A stretch of DNA of 64,000 nucleotides from Hyperoodon ampullatus (GCA_949752795.1 OX457063.1:66673783-66737782); one strand, 5' to 3'; counted from the first letter of the stretch, positions 44,632-56,285 are shown. Notes: a model not told the origin generated them from the sequence alone. Numbers and translations: made by a program.

Positions 44632-46784
44632 TGCCTCTAGCATGTTGTTGGCTGGTGTAGACAGTAATCTAAACCATTTCTCTGCTTGCTCTTGGTAAAG
44701 TAAGCACAAACTCTGGCATGAGCTGTTGGCATTTTGATAAGAACTTTGCCAGTATGGAAATGCTCATTAAGTTCAATGTTTATAATCAAGTTTTATGGAG
44801 TTATTTTATTTTAAGTATAATAGTCTCACCTAGACATAACTTAGAATTTATTCACGTGTTTGGCTTAATTGTAGGATGTAAGAAATGGTGGTTCCAAAAT
44901 GAAAACCTCACTGTATTGGCAGAAGATGCAGCTCGTGGTGTTAAGGATAGGATGCACATTACTATTCATGCCTTTTTAATTGATAAGCCTTTCAGGCTTC
45001 TGGAAGCCTTTAAAAGTTGTTTTGTCAACATTAGACCAGCTGCTGTGTAATTATGGTAGCTCTTCTTGCAGTTAAATTCTTTTAGTGACGTGTTCAATCT
45101 GCTGATGCCAAAGAGCTTTGAACCTGTGATATATACTATAGAGAGCTTTTGTTTTTACTTACAGATGGTTGTGCCGTTTTCTGGGCAACTCTGTAGAATT
45201 TTCACAGAAATTTTTAAGATGAATTACTTCAAATGGGAGGCAAATGAATTTGAACATCAGGTTACTCCTCCCCCTATAAAAATTGTTCATATGTGACTTG
45301 AGTTTTGAACTTGACTCATAACAACCTAAATATGCTCATTAAAAAAAAAAAATCTGCTCCTTGAAACGTTTTAAAGGCTCTTTTCACTGACTCTCCAGCT
45401 TGTAAATCAAAACTTTCTGGCACCAGTCAGATGATGGTAAAAGCAGTGGAGTTTGTGACAAAGATCGTTGCTTAAGGAGGAACCCGGTGCGGTGGTTCTG
45501 CCCTCTGTGCAGGGGACTGAAGCTTCACTCAGAAAACCAAATGCGACTTGAGCAGTGTGTTTTGCTATTTTTAAAAGGAGTTGTATCCTGAAGTCTGGCA
45601 CAAGAAGGTATAACTAGGTAGGGACTGGTGTCAGAAAGATGCAAACAGAAGATCCTGTGCTTCTTTCCTCCTGGTCCCCGGTCCTCCCCACATGCTTTGT
45701 GCACCATATCTATGGACAGATCACACTGGTGCTTAAGGCAGGTAAGAGGGTGGTGATGCTGGTGGCCATGGAGGTTGCTCCTGTTAGCTCAGGCCATTTA
45801 GGTCACTTCTTCCCTATGGCATTTTAAGAGAATAAGGCAAAGCCTTTTAAAATAGAGGCACAGAGCATCAGCACCTGGAGGAACAAGAGACTTAGATGGG
45901 GCCACAGCTGGCTCTCTCTGGCCCCTTGGTCCCCTGTGTGTTAAGGAATGCATCTATGTTGGTGGAAAGCTGTGAAATGAGTCCCTCAACCACCTGTGCT
46001 CACCCTTCCTCTCCACTTTGTGGTATAAGGGGTCTGGGAGAGAAAGTGACCCTTTACTGTATGAAAAAGCCAGCCTGTTTCAAGTTTAAATAGATGTTCA
46101 GGAGTGTTAATAATTTGCAAAATCTGGAGAAGAAGCTCTCCTGGACAGTATTGCCTTTTATAATGGTAGAGTCCGCTAAAAACTGTCTCTTCCGCTTACT
46201 CACTCAGGAAGTGAAGATTTGTTTGCCTTGGGAGCTCTTGAGCCCTGAGAACTGACAGATTTGAGAGGTTTGAGGACCCATGGACAGTTAGCTATAGGGT
46301 ATTTGTGTGTTTTGAAGTAGCCGTTGAGACACTGTTCTGAAGAGAACTAGAATTTGTTTAATTAAAAGTTGCCTAAATTAATTATATTTTTCCTGTGGGA
46401 CAAAACTCATTCCTGGTAAATGGCTTCATCTTGTCAAAGTAATACTGAATGTTAATCCAGAGTGTTTTTAATATTTTAGACTGGTAGAATAGGCTACCCA
46501 GATGTGACCAAGAAAACTAGCATGAGTCTCAGTGTTCTATATCTAAATATCAAGACTTGTTAATATCATTATGCATTTTTTTGTGACATTACTTTTTGCT
46601 AAGGTACATAGTTTACATTGATATGATAGGAATTAAATCTGCCTTCAAGTGTCTATTCTAATTGCTCGCATGAGACCTGGTCTTCTAATCAATCTTATCA
46701 CATCAACATGTTCTATGCTTTCACCTATAATGCTTATCACATTAGCATTTTATATGCTTTCTCAAAGTCTTGCATATAGTTTTA
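44632..46784. other. No gene recognised; repeat-free block
   Basis: About 2.1 kb with no recognisable transposon. This is unusual here, and the block 44718-45296 is open in two successive plus frames of 110 and 76 codons. Neither shows a domain. This could be a conserved non-coding stretch, but the sequence alone does not show it. Confidence 0.35.
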
Positions 46785-46796
46785 GAAAATTATAAA

Positions 46797-47000
46797 CTAT
46801 TTTTTTTTGCGTTACGCGGGCCTCTCACTGCTGTGGCCTCTCCTGTTGCGGAGCACAGGCTCCGGACGCGCAGGCTCAGTGGCCATGGCTCACAGGCCCA
46901 GCTGCTCCGCGGCATGTGGAATCCTCCCGGACCGGGGCACAAACCCGTGTCCCCTGCATTGGCAGGCGGACTCCCAACCACTGCGCCACCAGGGAAGCCC
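46797..47000 (-). mobile_element. CHR SINE (short form), antisense, with perfect target-site duplication
   Basis: Poly-T and GCGTTACGCGGGCCTCTCAC on the left, and the complement of the CTTCCCTGGTGGCGCA head on the right. The 12-bp duplication GAAAATTATAAA is at 46785-46796 and 47001-47012. Confidence 0.95.
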
Positions 47001-47359
47001 GAAAATTATAAATTTTTGAAGTTGCTCTGAGGGCTGCAAAATTGTTCTTGTTACTCCTCCACAGTAATCTCACATTATCTCTCGATTGCACTGAATCAGG
47101 GAGAGCAGATGTTGGCTTTAACTTCTGGTGCTAAGACATAATAGGCATAAACCTACATGCATATATATGTACATATATACATACACATGAGTAATCAGTT
47201 CCTAAAGAACCCCACAATCAACAAGACAAAGGACTAGTGCATGCTCAGATGGCTGTAGAGTCGTGGAGATCTTTCCTTCTCAAGCTACTCATCCCTCTTA
47301 AGTCTCCTATTATAGTCAAAGGTACTCAGGCATAAAATCTTTTTATTATTTTTATCAAG

Positions 47360-47950
47360 TATTTAGATCCTTGTTTACAAGCAGCAAAAACCAACTCAAA
47401 TGAATTTAGTAAAATTTATTTTTCAGGGATTATCTCATGTGGAGGAGAATGGATCTTTTTCTTACCCCTAACTTACTCTTTTTGGACTCTATAATGATTC
47501 GCCTCTGCACTCTGGGTCTGTGTGCTTGAGTAAGAGTACATTTTTATGTTGTTGGACTCTGCCACCCCTCCCTTACATGAATAAATGGAGAATAATTGAA
47601 GGAAGAGTCAGACAGTGAAACTGCTGGTAGACCAAGGCTATAGCTGGGTCTCACCAGCAGGAACTTGAATGTATCCAATACTCTCTCCCCACCTCTTGAC
47701 TTCTCTCACCTCATTGGTTTCATTCTTTCTTACTGCAGTCCAGGTATAGAGAAGGTGACTGCAAATGCTCCTGAGATATACGCATCTCATATTTTATGCC
47801 ACTATGTGGAACTGACTCATGCTCTTCTGTTCCCAGAATCAGTAATCCTGAAGAATAGAGCTGATTGGCCCAGCCTGGGACAGATGTCAACTTAGACCGA
47901 TCAGCTGTGGCTGCGGGTAGGACCACACTGTACAATACTTGTCACTGGGC
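47360..47950 (+). repeat. Possible ancient interspersed repeat
   Basis: ACAAGCAGCAAAAACCAACT, AATTTATTTTTCAGGGATTA and later GAGCTGATTGGCCCAGCCTG resemble blocks of a widespread old mammalian repeat. The middle is poorly conserved and the family is not resolved. Confidence 0.35.
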
Positions 47951-49514
47951 TCCTTTCCTATGTATTGGTAAAAGGAGAATCAATGAAGCTTGAAACATAT
48001 GAGATGTTTTCCTTGCCCACATGTGGGCACATCACCTTTTTCTTACCAACCATGACTACTGGCCTCTTCCAGATGCCTACTTTTTCCTGTCACTTGTGCT
48101 TTGCCTGCCCTTGCCTTTCATGGTTTGGTGAAGAATCTGGGACAGGACATAGTGTGGACAGAAGGAGAGTTCCTGGGTTGGTGATATAGAGCAGGTCTCT
48201 TCTGGTCTTTTCCCTTGAGCCCCAGTGATGCTCCTCTTCCTTTTCAGAATGCAGAGAGAAGTGACAGCTTGGGAGAAGGCAGATGAAAAGGTCAAATGAT
48301 GAAGCTCACAGTCTGCTTTTGGCCCAGGAGATAATGCCCTTTTCTAAAGGCTAAATGTTTTCTCAGGATGAATACATCAGTCATGAGTCCAAAATTTCAT
48401 GACTACCTTAGGAGATATTTGATTCTTTATGTATATATAACATATGTATAATAGTTGGAAAAAATGTACTTTGGGTTTTGACTTATTTCCTAATTTGTTT
48501 TCATTACCCAAATTCATTTGCACATCTTTTTTAGTCTAAGAAAGTTTTCCAAACCCATTTAACGTGTAACTTTTCAAAAATTTACTGGGATCCTCTGTGT
48601 GTTCACTTAAATAGAAGTCATTCTTTTGTTTCCCCCAAGTTAATGGTGCTAACTCACTTACGTTCTGCTTCTGACAGCCATTTGGCAGTAATGCATCCCC
48701 AAAGGAATTGCAGTTGATTTCTAAATCTTGTGTTTTCAGTTGCTGCCTAGTTATCCCACCCTGATTGGCATTTAACCATTGAGTTGGATTTTTCTTCTAC
48801 TGAAGAGAGCTTTATGAGCTTTAACTTCAAGTGCCTATATCACAGTCTGATGTTTGCATTATAATTGACACTGAGTAAGCAATTTTTGCTGGAAAAGGCC
48901 TTATCTCCTAAGATTGAGGGAGGATTTAGACACGTTTCCGTGACACTCTTTTTCAGGGTTCATTTGAGTGTACTTCGGGGTGGCTCTGCAGGCGAACATA
49001 TTACTAACAATCTCACCCAGCACACGTTAGCATGCTTCTTACTTTATTTCTGCCATCAGTGGTGATGGCAGCTGTTTCTCAGGGCTTGTTGACTGATATG
49101 GCCATAAATATATCCCTGAAGGGTAAAGCTGTAGCTGTTTCAGCACACATGGAACAAAAATAAATATCCCACTGTTTTAGTATTACAAATTATAATCCTA
49201 TTGCGGCATGAAATTTAAGATGGTGATAGTTTAATTTCTACTCTTTTTTTTGACATAATGGCAGAATAAATAGAATTTTAAAATTTTAAGCAAATACGTT
49301 TTGCCGACCATATTGTGTGTGTGGTTCATTCTTTGCCCCTTAAGTCATGGAATATTTTATATTTCAAAAACAGCACTACCTTTGGACATTCTTACCTTTA
49401 ATTATTGATAGTAAATAAACAAAAATTGTTCTCTGGGCCTATAAATGGATTTTGAGGAAAAGAATATATCTTTGCCTTAGAGAGACCGAATAATGAACTT
49501 GATGTTTCTTCTAT
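47951..49514. other. No gene recognised
   Basis: Intron-like sequence with no named feature. Frames at 47965-48189 and 48077-48295 overlap on opposite strands and have no domain. Confidence 0.4.
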
Positions 49515-49870
49515 CACCATGTTCATTCATTCAGTCAACAGATATCAGTTGGGTACCTGCCTGTTCTACCTCTGGAAACTTAAAACTAGGGAGATATGGA
49601 TATATAAGAAACTTCCAATAAAGAGTTATAGACATCATGATAGAAGGTGCCATGGGACACAAAGGAGGGAGCAGTCAGTTGAGATCAGGGAAGGCTTAAC
49701 TAGAAAATGACAGCTGAAGGGAGCCATCTGCCCTGGGGAGGAAAAGAAGGGAGAAGGAAGACTGTGAACTAAAACACAAGCATAAAGCAGAAAGCAGCAT
49801 GGTCAACTGAAGGAGGTCATGTGTTTGAATAAGATTAGGATGAAGGGCATGTGTAGCTAGATGTGGGACA
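49515..49870 (-). repeat. L2 fragment, antisense
   Basis: TTCATTCATTCAGTCAACAG, GTTGGGTACCTGCCTGTTCT, AGGTGCCATGGGACACAAAG and ATCAGGGAAGGCTTAACTAG follow the complement of the L2 3' region. 49639-49709 is also one arm of an inverted pair with 50608-50678. Confidence 0.6.
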
Positions 49871-49910
49871 CAAAAAGGGTAGGATAGAGGCCTAACCAGA
49901 TATAACCAGG

Positions 49911-50063
49911 ATATATATGTTTTTTAATATATTTTTTATATATATATAAAATATATCTATCTTCATTGGACACACACGTGTATACATATATACACATATA
50001 CTCATGTACGTGCATACATGCATATACATGTATACACATATGTAGGAACATATGTGTGTGTAT
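49911..50063. repeat. Compound (TA)n/(CATA)n/(CA)n low-complexity tract
   Basis: Alternating purine-pyrimidine sequence with TATATATATA, CACACACGTGTATACATATA and ATATGTGTGTGTATC blocks. The ACGTGT and GTATAC words make it rich in small palindromes. Confidence 0.85.
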
Positions 50064-50607
50064 CCAATTATGGAATATTGATTTTATTTTAGGTATTAGT
50101 ATTTTTCAGTCTTTTGTTATCTGTTCATAAACTTAAGAGGAGGATAAATATTCCTGTCATTCTACCTGGGGAAGTATAAGAATCTTGGGAGGCAGAGGAA
50201 AAGGATAGTTTCATAATTTGAAAAACCCACAAGATGACTGTGCAAAGTCCCTGTGTCCACCCCACTGAGAATTACAGCTAAACTCAGCGCAAGCCACTGA
50301 AGAGTTTTACGTGGGGGCTAATAGTGTCTTTTAATATTAGTGACCTCATTAGAGTACTATCTCAATTTACTATTCTTTAAATAAAAGACTTTAAAAATTA
50401 GTTGCTTGCCTCCTCCATCTCTAGGCTCTCATAATCCCCCATGTAAATTTTCAGTATCCAATAAGAGAACTCATTTGTTCTCCTGTTGGCACAAACACAT
50501 TTTAAAGACTAATAGGAAAGGAGTATTTTGGGGACAGAATATAAAAATGAAGTTGGAACAGAAAATAGAAGCTATTATTTGTAGCTTCCCATCTTTGATT
50601 TTCAAGG
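50064..50607. other. No gene recognised
   Basis: Intron-like sequence without a supported feature. Confidence 0.4.
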
Positions 50608-50810
50608 CATCTTCTAGTTAAGACTTCCCTGATCTGAACTGACCACTCCCTCCTTTGTGTCTCACTGCACCTTCTATCTATGCAGGTTATTTCTGGACCC
50701 CTATTTGGGGTGTCCAGGCCAACTGGGAGAACCAGTGGGGGAGAGTATGGCAGGCACAGTGCCTGGTGCATAGTAGGCATGCAATGGTCGTTAGTGCCCT
50801 TATCCTCCCC
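50608..50810 (+). repeat. L2 3' fragment, sense
   Basis: It starts with the arm matching 49639-49709 in reverse complement, then ends with CACAGTGCCTGGTGCATAGT and AGGCATGCAATGGTCG, the L2 terminus. Confidence 0.55.
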
Positions 50811-50964
50811 TTTCAAGCTCTAGCCTTTTTTTTTTTTTTAAATCAGGACCCATCAGAGTCTCTTTTAGCTAATGTCGAGGGTGACTGGCAGAAGTGGTTG
50901 AAACTGAGAAGAAAATAATGACTCAGATGTTAGACCCGCATAAGTTAGAGTAAGAAGGGAATTT

Positions 50965-51100
50965 AATGATTATCTAATACCCCCACCTCTCACTTCACTG
51001 ACGGGGAAACCAAGGTCCTGAGAGTTTGAGAGATTTATCCAAAGTCACAAAGCTAGTAAATATGGGGAAAGGGCCAGAGCCCAGGTCCTCTGACTCCAAA
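50965..51100 (-). repeat. MIR, antisense
   Basis: ACGGGGAAACCAAGGTCCTG, AGATTTATCCAAAGTCACAA and AGCCCAGGTCCTCTGACTCC follow the complement of MIR. Confidence 0.65.
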
Positions 51101-51189
51101 TATCGGATCTTTCCAGTCTTTCAAACACATTAATGTCATTTCTGCATGCTTTCCCTTTTCACTAAACAGAGTTAGTCCCCATAAAGGTT

Positions 51190-52000
51190 CAGATCAGTGT
51201 ATCTGAAACATACGCTCCATCAGCTGCCCCCTCTTTTTCTGTTTGTTTGTTTGGTCATTTAGTGACATCAACATCCACCAGCTGCCTGAGCTAGTCATTT
51301 CAGCATCATTTTCATCTCCCTCTTGTATTCACTTGGTCACTTGGTCCTGTTGATTTCACTTTGGAAATACGTCTCAAATCCGTCTTTTCTTTCATTTCCT
51401 GTATTCCTTCCTTGATTGAGTCTTTCTTCTTTTCTTCTCTGGACAATTGAAATGACTTGTAAGCTGGGTCTGTCTTCTGCAATTCACTCTCGTCATTGCC
51501 TGCAGAGTGTTCTTTGTAAAACACACAAATGAATGATGGGTTCAACAGCTTTCAAGGCCTTTTCATTCTGTAAAGTCCCTCTCCCTTGCTGTGGCCCTTT
51601 ATGATATGGCCTTAATGTCCCTCTTCAACATTATCTTCTGTCGTTTTTCTCCTCCTTTTGTCTCCCAGGCTTTAATCACACCAGCCTCTTCAATATTCCC
51701 AACTTTTTAATGCACTTACCCGGGATGCCCTTGACCGCAAGTTTAAGCAAATATCAATGCCCAGTTCTATGCATGCATCACTCTCTTCATGAGGCCCTCT
51801 CTTCCTTTCTTGGTTGAGATACATGGATCCATCTTCTGTTACCCCAGAGCACTTTGTTTATACTTCTCCAATAGCCCTGAGTGGCGTCTGATGTGCACTA
51901 GAATTTGTTTTCTTTTTAAAAAATGTCTGTTTTATTCAATAGTCTGTGAACTCCTTGAGCTCAGCAGTTGTATCAGATTCATTCTTGTATCCCTGACATC
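51190..52000 (+). repeat. L2 3' portion, sense, cut by a MaLR LTR
   Basis: Pyrimidine-rich sense L2: AATACGTCTCAAATCCGTCT, TGCAGAGTGTTCTTTGTAAA, GCCTTTTCATTCTGTAAAGT, CTTAATGTCCCTCTTCAACA and CTGTGAACTCCTTGAGCTCA in L2 3' order. It stops at the LTR. The short GCACATAACACACACCTAAT after the LTR may be its last bases. Confidence 0.7.
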
Positions 52001-52508
52001 TGTGGTAGACTAAATAGTGGTCCCTCCAAAATGTCCACGTCCTAATCCCTGGGACCTGTGAGTGTTACCTTACATGGCAAAAGGGATTTTGTAGATGTGA
52101 TTAAGCTAAGGATCCTGAGATGAGGTGATTATCCTGGTGGGCCCACTGTAATCATGGGTCCTTATTAGAAGGAAGCAGATGGCTCGGGGCAGAGAACGTG
52201 ATGTGATGAGGGAAGAGGGGAGAGAGGAGATAATCAGTAGAAGCAGAAGTTGGAATGATGTGCTTTGAAGATGGAAGAAGGGGCCACCAGCCAAGGAATG
52301 CAGGTGGCCTCTAGAAGCTAGAAAAAGCAAGGAAATAGATCTCCCTTAGAGCCTCCAGAAAGAACGCAGCTGTGCTGACACTTGATTTTAGGCCACTAAG
52401 ACCTATTTCAGACTTTGGACCTCCAGAACGAAGAGATAATAAACTTGTGTCATTTTAAGCAGCTAAGCATGTGGTAATTTGTTACAGCAGCAATAGGAAA
52501 CTAATACT
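52001..52508 (+). mobile_element. MaLR solo LTR (MLT1 type)
   Basis: It starts TGTGGTAGACTAAATAGTGG and ends AGGAAACTAATAC. Inside are AATGTCCACGTCCTAATCCC, ATGGCAAAAGGGATTTTGTA, GATGTGATTAAGCTAAGGAT, GACCTCCAGAACGAAGAGAT and TGGTAATTTGTTACAGCAGC. It is about 510 bp without retroviral internal sequence, and has inserted into the L2 3' end. Confidence 0.9.
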
Positions 52509-52554
52509 GCACATAACACACACCTAATAGGCAGAAGGACTCAGTATGTTTGCA

Positions 52555-52751
52555 CTTTTTTTTTTAAGATTTTTTTTTGATGTGGACCATTTTTAAAGTC
52601 TTTATTGAATTTGTTACAATATTGCTTCTGTTTTATGTCTTGGTTTTTTGGCCTCGAGGCATTTGGGATCTTAGCTCCCCGACCAGTGATGGAACCTGCA
52701 CCCGCTGCATTGGAAGGTGACGTCTTAACCACTGGACCACCAGGGAAGTCC
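52555..52751 (-). mobile_element. CHR-related SINE, older subfamily, antisense
   Basis: The complement of GGGACTTCCCTGGTGGTCCA lies at the right and the tail, GTCTTTATTGAATTTGTTAC, at the left. The body differs from the other CHR copies: a short tRNA-related head joined to a CAATATTGTAACAAATTC-type tail. Near-identical flanks CAGTATGTTTGCA (52542-52554) and CAGTACATTTGCA (52752-52764) are a 13-bp target-site duplication with two changes. Confidence 0.85.
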
Positions 52752-52809
52752 CAGTACATTTGCATCTTATCTTGATTAAGCAGAGAATTGTTCTGATCCT
52801 CATAATTAC

Positions 52810-53010
52810 AGTAGATAATATTTACTGAACCTTTTGCTATGTGCCAGTCACTGTGCTCAGCCCTTTATACATGATCCGCATAAATACTCTAAGGCTGCAT
52901 GCTCTTATTATCCCCACTTGGCAGATGAGGAAACTAATGCACAGCATGTTTTAATAATTTGTCCCAAATCACACTACCCACAGGTGATGGCACTGGGACC
53001 TGAAGCGAGC
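52810..53010 (-). repeat. MIR, antisense, nearly full length
   Basis: ATATTTACTGAACCTTTTGC, TATGTGCCAGTCACTGTGCT, TTATTATCCCCACTTGGCAG, ATGAGGAAACTAATGCACAG and AGGTGATGGCACTGGGACCT follow the complement of MIR in order. Confidence 0.8.
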
Positions 53011-53164
53011 AGTCTTGCTCCTTGGTCTTGGTCCCACACCTCGCTATCTTGTCTAACCACTTACTCATAGCACCAGATTTACACGTGCTCCCCTAGTGTG
53101 ATAGGGCATGGCGAGAGGAAAGCTGCAGGAGCTCCATTTGAGTATTGATGCCTTCCCTAATCAA

Positions 53165-53330
53165 TTGCCTCTGTAAATTGGGCAAGTCAGCTAACCTAGA
53201 TCTCTTTGCCAAATCTTTCTGCTTGCCTTATGGGGTTAACGTGAGGATTGAATGATAAGTTACGTGTGAAAGTGCTTTGAGACGTATCAAGCACTACATG
53301 TATGCTGTTTATCATTTTATATTTGGTTGC
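53165..53330 (+). repeat. MIR fragment, sense
   Basis: GGGCAAGTCAGCTAACCTAG, TTATGGGGTTAACGTGAGGA, TTGAATGATAAGTTACGTGT and AAGTGCTTTGAGA follow the MIR 3' half. It faces the previous MIR tail to tail. Confidence 0.6.
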
Positions 53331-54100
53331 TTGTATATCATCCACATTACTGTGGACCAGAGTTACGTGGCTCACGAGCTATGATGTCTGACTCATTTGG
53401 TGAGCAGGTGCTTAACCTACTCGATAAACACATTTGATAAAAATGCCCTTTTGCCCTCTAGGTTATCATTCTTATATTTTGGATCATTGACACTAAAAAC
53501 TGGAGAGCTCACAATTTAGTCTCCGGCATAGAACTTCATTTTTTTTTCTTTTTAAAATGAATCCTTCTTATTGCTCTGAGGGAATATTTGTAACGTGTAG
53601 CTGGCAGGAAGGTAGGGCTGATGGAAGGCTTGCAGTGATTTCAGCAGCTTTTCAGTGGGGTTCTTCGGGATAAGGGAACAATGAATCCCTTGAGGATGCT
53701 TGTCATTTGTTGTGGAGAGTCCTAGGCTGGGAATGAGCTGCAAATCCTCGGGAGTCCTGACTCGAGAAGATTGGAAGTTTAAAAAGAAAGCCAGTGAGGT
53801 GAATGTGATTCTCTTTCTCCCTGTCCTGCCTTCACCTGCAAGGTTACGTTTCTTTACAATGCTTTAATTTCTCATTGTCTGCCATTTGATTTAAAAAAAA
53901 TTTTTTTTTTTGCCATTTGATCTTGAGATTAGTTGAGATCACCAGAACAATGGAAGGCTAAGTAAGATATGACCTGACCAGACCTGAAATGACTGTCAGG
54001 TTCTCAACTTTTTGAAATATTGATGAGCTGCAGGGTGGCTGATTTGTGTTGAGATGACACCTGGCCAAAATATATCACCTTGTTATGATTTATTGCTTCT
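53331..54100. other. No gene recognised; small direct repeats at 53880-53921
   Basis: Intron-like DNA. TGCCATTTGAT occurs at 53880-53890 and 53911-53921 around an A8T10 core. Confidence 0.45.
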
Positions 54101-54310
54101 TTTGTTTACCCACCCATAACATAGGGTCTGCAGAGCACAAGGTTTAATGCATGTTCAAGGCAAGTCCAGCTATCCTGAATGGGATAATATCCCAACATAA
54201 AATGATTTGTTTACCCACCCATAACATAGGGTCTGCAGAGCACAAGGTTTAATGCATGTTCAAGGCAAGTCCAGCTATCCTGAATGGGATAATATCCCAA
54301 CATAAAATGA
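54101..54310. repeat. Perfect tandem duplication, 2 x 105 bp
   Basis: Unit 1 (54101-54205) and unit 2 (54206-54310) are identical at all 105 positions by direct comparison. Each starts TTTGTTTACCCACCC and ends CCCAACATAAAATGA. The unit is not a named repeat and contains no gene. Confidence 0.97.
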
Positions 54311-54600
54311 TACTGTGATAGGCATCCTTATGTGTACATTTTTGTTCCTATATTTGATTATTTCCTTGGTGTGGGTTCTTAGACATAGAATTAGTCAACC
54401 AAGGGGATGAACTTTAAAACAAAAGCAAAATTAAAACTGAACAAAATGAAAAAAAATTGGTACATGTTAACAGATTGCTTTCTTTAAAGATTGTATTAAT
54501 TTACATTCCTACTAGTAGTGTATGAGAATGCTTATCTCACTGCAAGCTTGCCAGCGCTCACTTATTCAACAAATATTTATAGAGTTCTCACAGTCTTCAG
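54311..54600 (-). repeat. Possible old L1 fragment, antisense
   Basis: TTGATTATTTCCTTGGTGTG, GTTCTTAGACATAGAATTAG and ATTTACATTCCTACTAGTAG follow the complement of late L1 (TTTCCTTTGGGTAGATAC, then TTTACATTCCCACCAACAG), at low identity. Confidence 0.45.
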
Positions 54601-54673
54601 GTTCAGACATTTTTGAAAAGTTTTCAGAAGTGCCCCAGGTGATTCGAAGTGTAGCTAGCTGAGAACCGCTGGT
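54601..54673 (+). repeat. Possible MER5A 3' fragment
   Basis: AAGTGCCCCAGGTGATTCGA followed by AGCTGAGAACCGCTGG resembles the end of MER5A (CCCAGGTGATGCTGATGC, then TTGAGAACCACTG). Confidence 0.45.
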
Positions 54674-54984
54674 TTGGTTGATGGAAGAAAAATAAGAAAG
54701 GAGATTTTCTCTCATCACTTCTCTGTGGTCTGAATGTCTCTCCCTATCCCCTTATAATAGAATAGATCAGTTTTGTTAGGTCATTCCTGTTTTGTTTTGT
54801 TTTATTTACATAGGACACCCTATCCCTACGAGCAGCCGTTTCACACTCAGTCTAACACCATCTTGAAGCAATAATTCATAGCAGTGTCAACTATGGGCTT
54901 AGTAATATAATCCTCTGCTCACACGGCGCTTTCCAATGTTCAAATAGTTCTGTCGAGTGGTGTTACCTTTCAACTGAATAGGAT
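54674..54984. other. No gene recognised
   Basis: No feature is supported apart from a short (TTTTG)n run near 54792. Confidence 0.4.
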
Positions 54985-55200
54985 CTTCTTGTTTGTAAAG
55001 TGCGTCACTAATATGATCTCATTTAATCGTTGCAATTACCTTGTGAATCTGGCGTTTTCATTCTTTTTACAGAAAAGAGGAAAGACCACAATTAATAATT
55101 AACTTTTCTCTAAGGTCACACAAGTATTAGTCATGCGTTAGGAGCTGACTCAATGCAGATCTTCTGACTTCAAGCTCAGAGTTTCTAATGCTGTGTCATA
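54985..55200 (-). repeat. MIR, antisense
   Basis: AATATGATCTCATTTAATCG, TTGCAATTACCTTGTGAATC, TTCTCTAAGGTCACACAAGT and TCTTCTGACTTCAAGCTCAG follow the complement of MIR. Confidence 0.65.
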
Positions 55201-55867
55201 ACCTGCCATTGGGATTTCTCTAGTTCTGCTCCTGTTTTATTACAGGATCCAGTTATTAGATTGCTTTAGGTTGCTTTATTTAGTGTCTGCAGGTTTTACT
55301 GAGCTTTCCTTTGCTCATTTTCTTCCCTATATGTTCATCTACATTTCTAAGTATCCAGAGTAGTGTTTCTCAACTTCTTTTTTCATTATTTCTCCCTCCC
55401 CAAAGGGAGAAAATTAATTTAAATTCTTTCTAATGAGAGAAATTAAATACTAAAGAATAAGATCTTGTCAAGCAGGATTGAGCGTTGGAGGGCCACCACC
55501 TATTGTTATATGTAAGATGTTTTTTTGCCTCCTAACAACCAATTTTCATCTTCTTGGGGGCTCAAAAATGCTGTTAATGGACAAACTAATTTAGATGACT
55601 ACAGGTGGGCTGTAGGACTTACAGATGGAATTGGCATATATGTGTAGTTAGTGGGGCACATATGAAACTGACATTACTCTTTACCAAAGCCTGTTTAGAA
55701 AGCTCCAAACCAACTAATCACTTAAAAGGCCGCAGTGCTTTAATGTGAATTGTTAATTATTTAAATATGCATTCCACGTGATCAAATCACCTAGAATATC
55801 AAACTTGTCTTAGTTTTCCAGATGCTGTGTAGGTCATATAGATTATGTCTTCCTTTTCCACCCACTG
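55201..55867. other. No gene recognised
   Basis: Intron-like DNA, no supported feature. Confidence 0.4.
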
Positions 55868-56285
55868 CCTACTTTTTTTTTTAAATCTCACATACTTTTA
55901 TTCATATTGGTTAAAACTTGGCAACAGCCAACATGTTCATCAAAGGATGAAATGGTAAGCAAATATGGCATATCCACTCAATGGAATACTACTCAGCAAT
56001 AAAAATGAATACACTAATGATACAAGCAACATAATGGATTAATGTCAAAATCATTGTGTTAAGGGAAAGAAGCCAGACACAAAAGAGGAAACAATGGAAT
56101 GATTGAGAAAGGAGAAATTAGGAAATGAGGCCATGAATGAGGAAACATAGAAATGATTGAAATGTTTTACATCTTAAATGTGATTGAGATTGTACAAATG
56201 TGTACATAGTTTAGAATTCCTTTACTTGTACATTTTAAATGGATGCAGTTCACTATAGGTAGATTATATTGCAGAAAGTTATTTA
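55868..56285 (+). mobile_element. L1 3' end fragment
   Basis: AACTTGGCAACAGCCAACAT, GTTCATCAAAGGATGAAATG, GAATACTACTCAGCAATAAA and later TGTACATTTTAAATGGATGC are late-L1 landmarks in sense order. It is an old copy. Confidence 0.8.
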
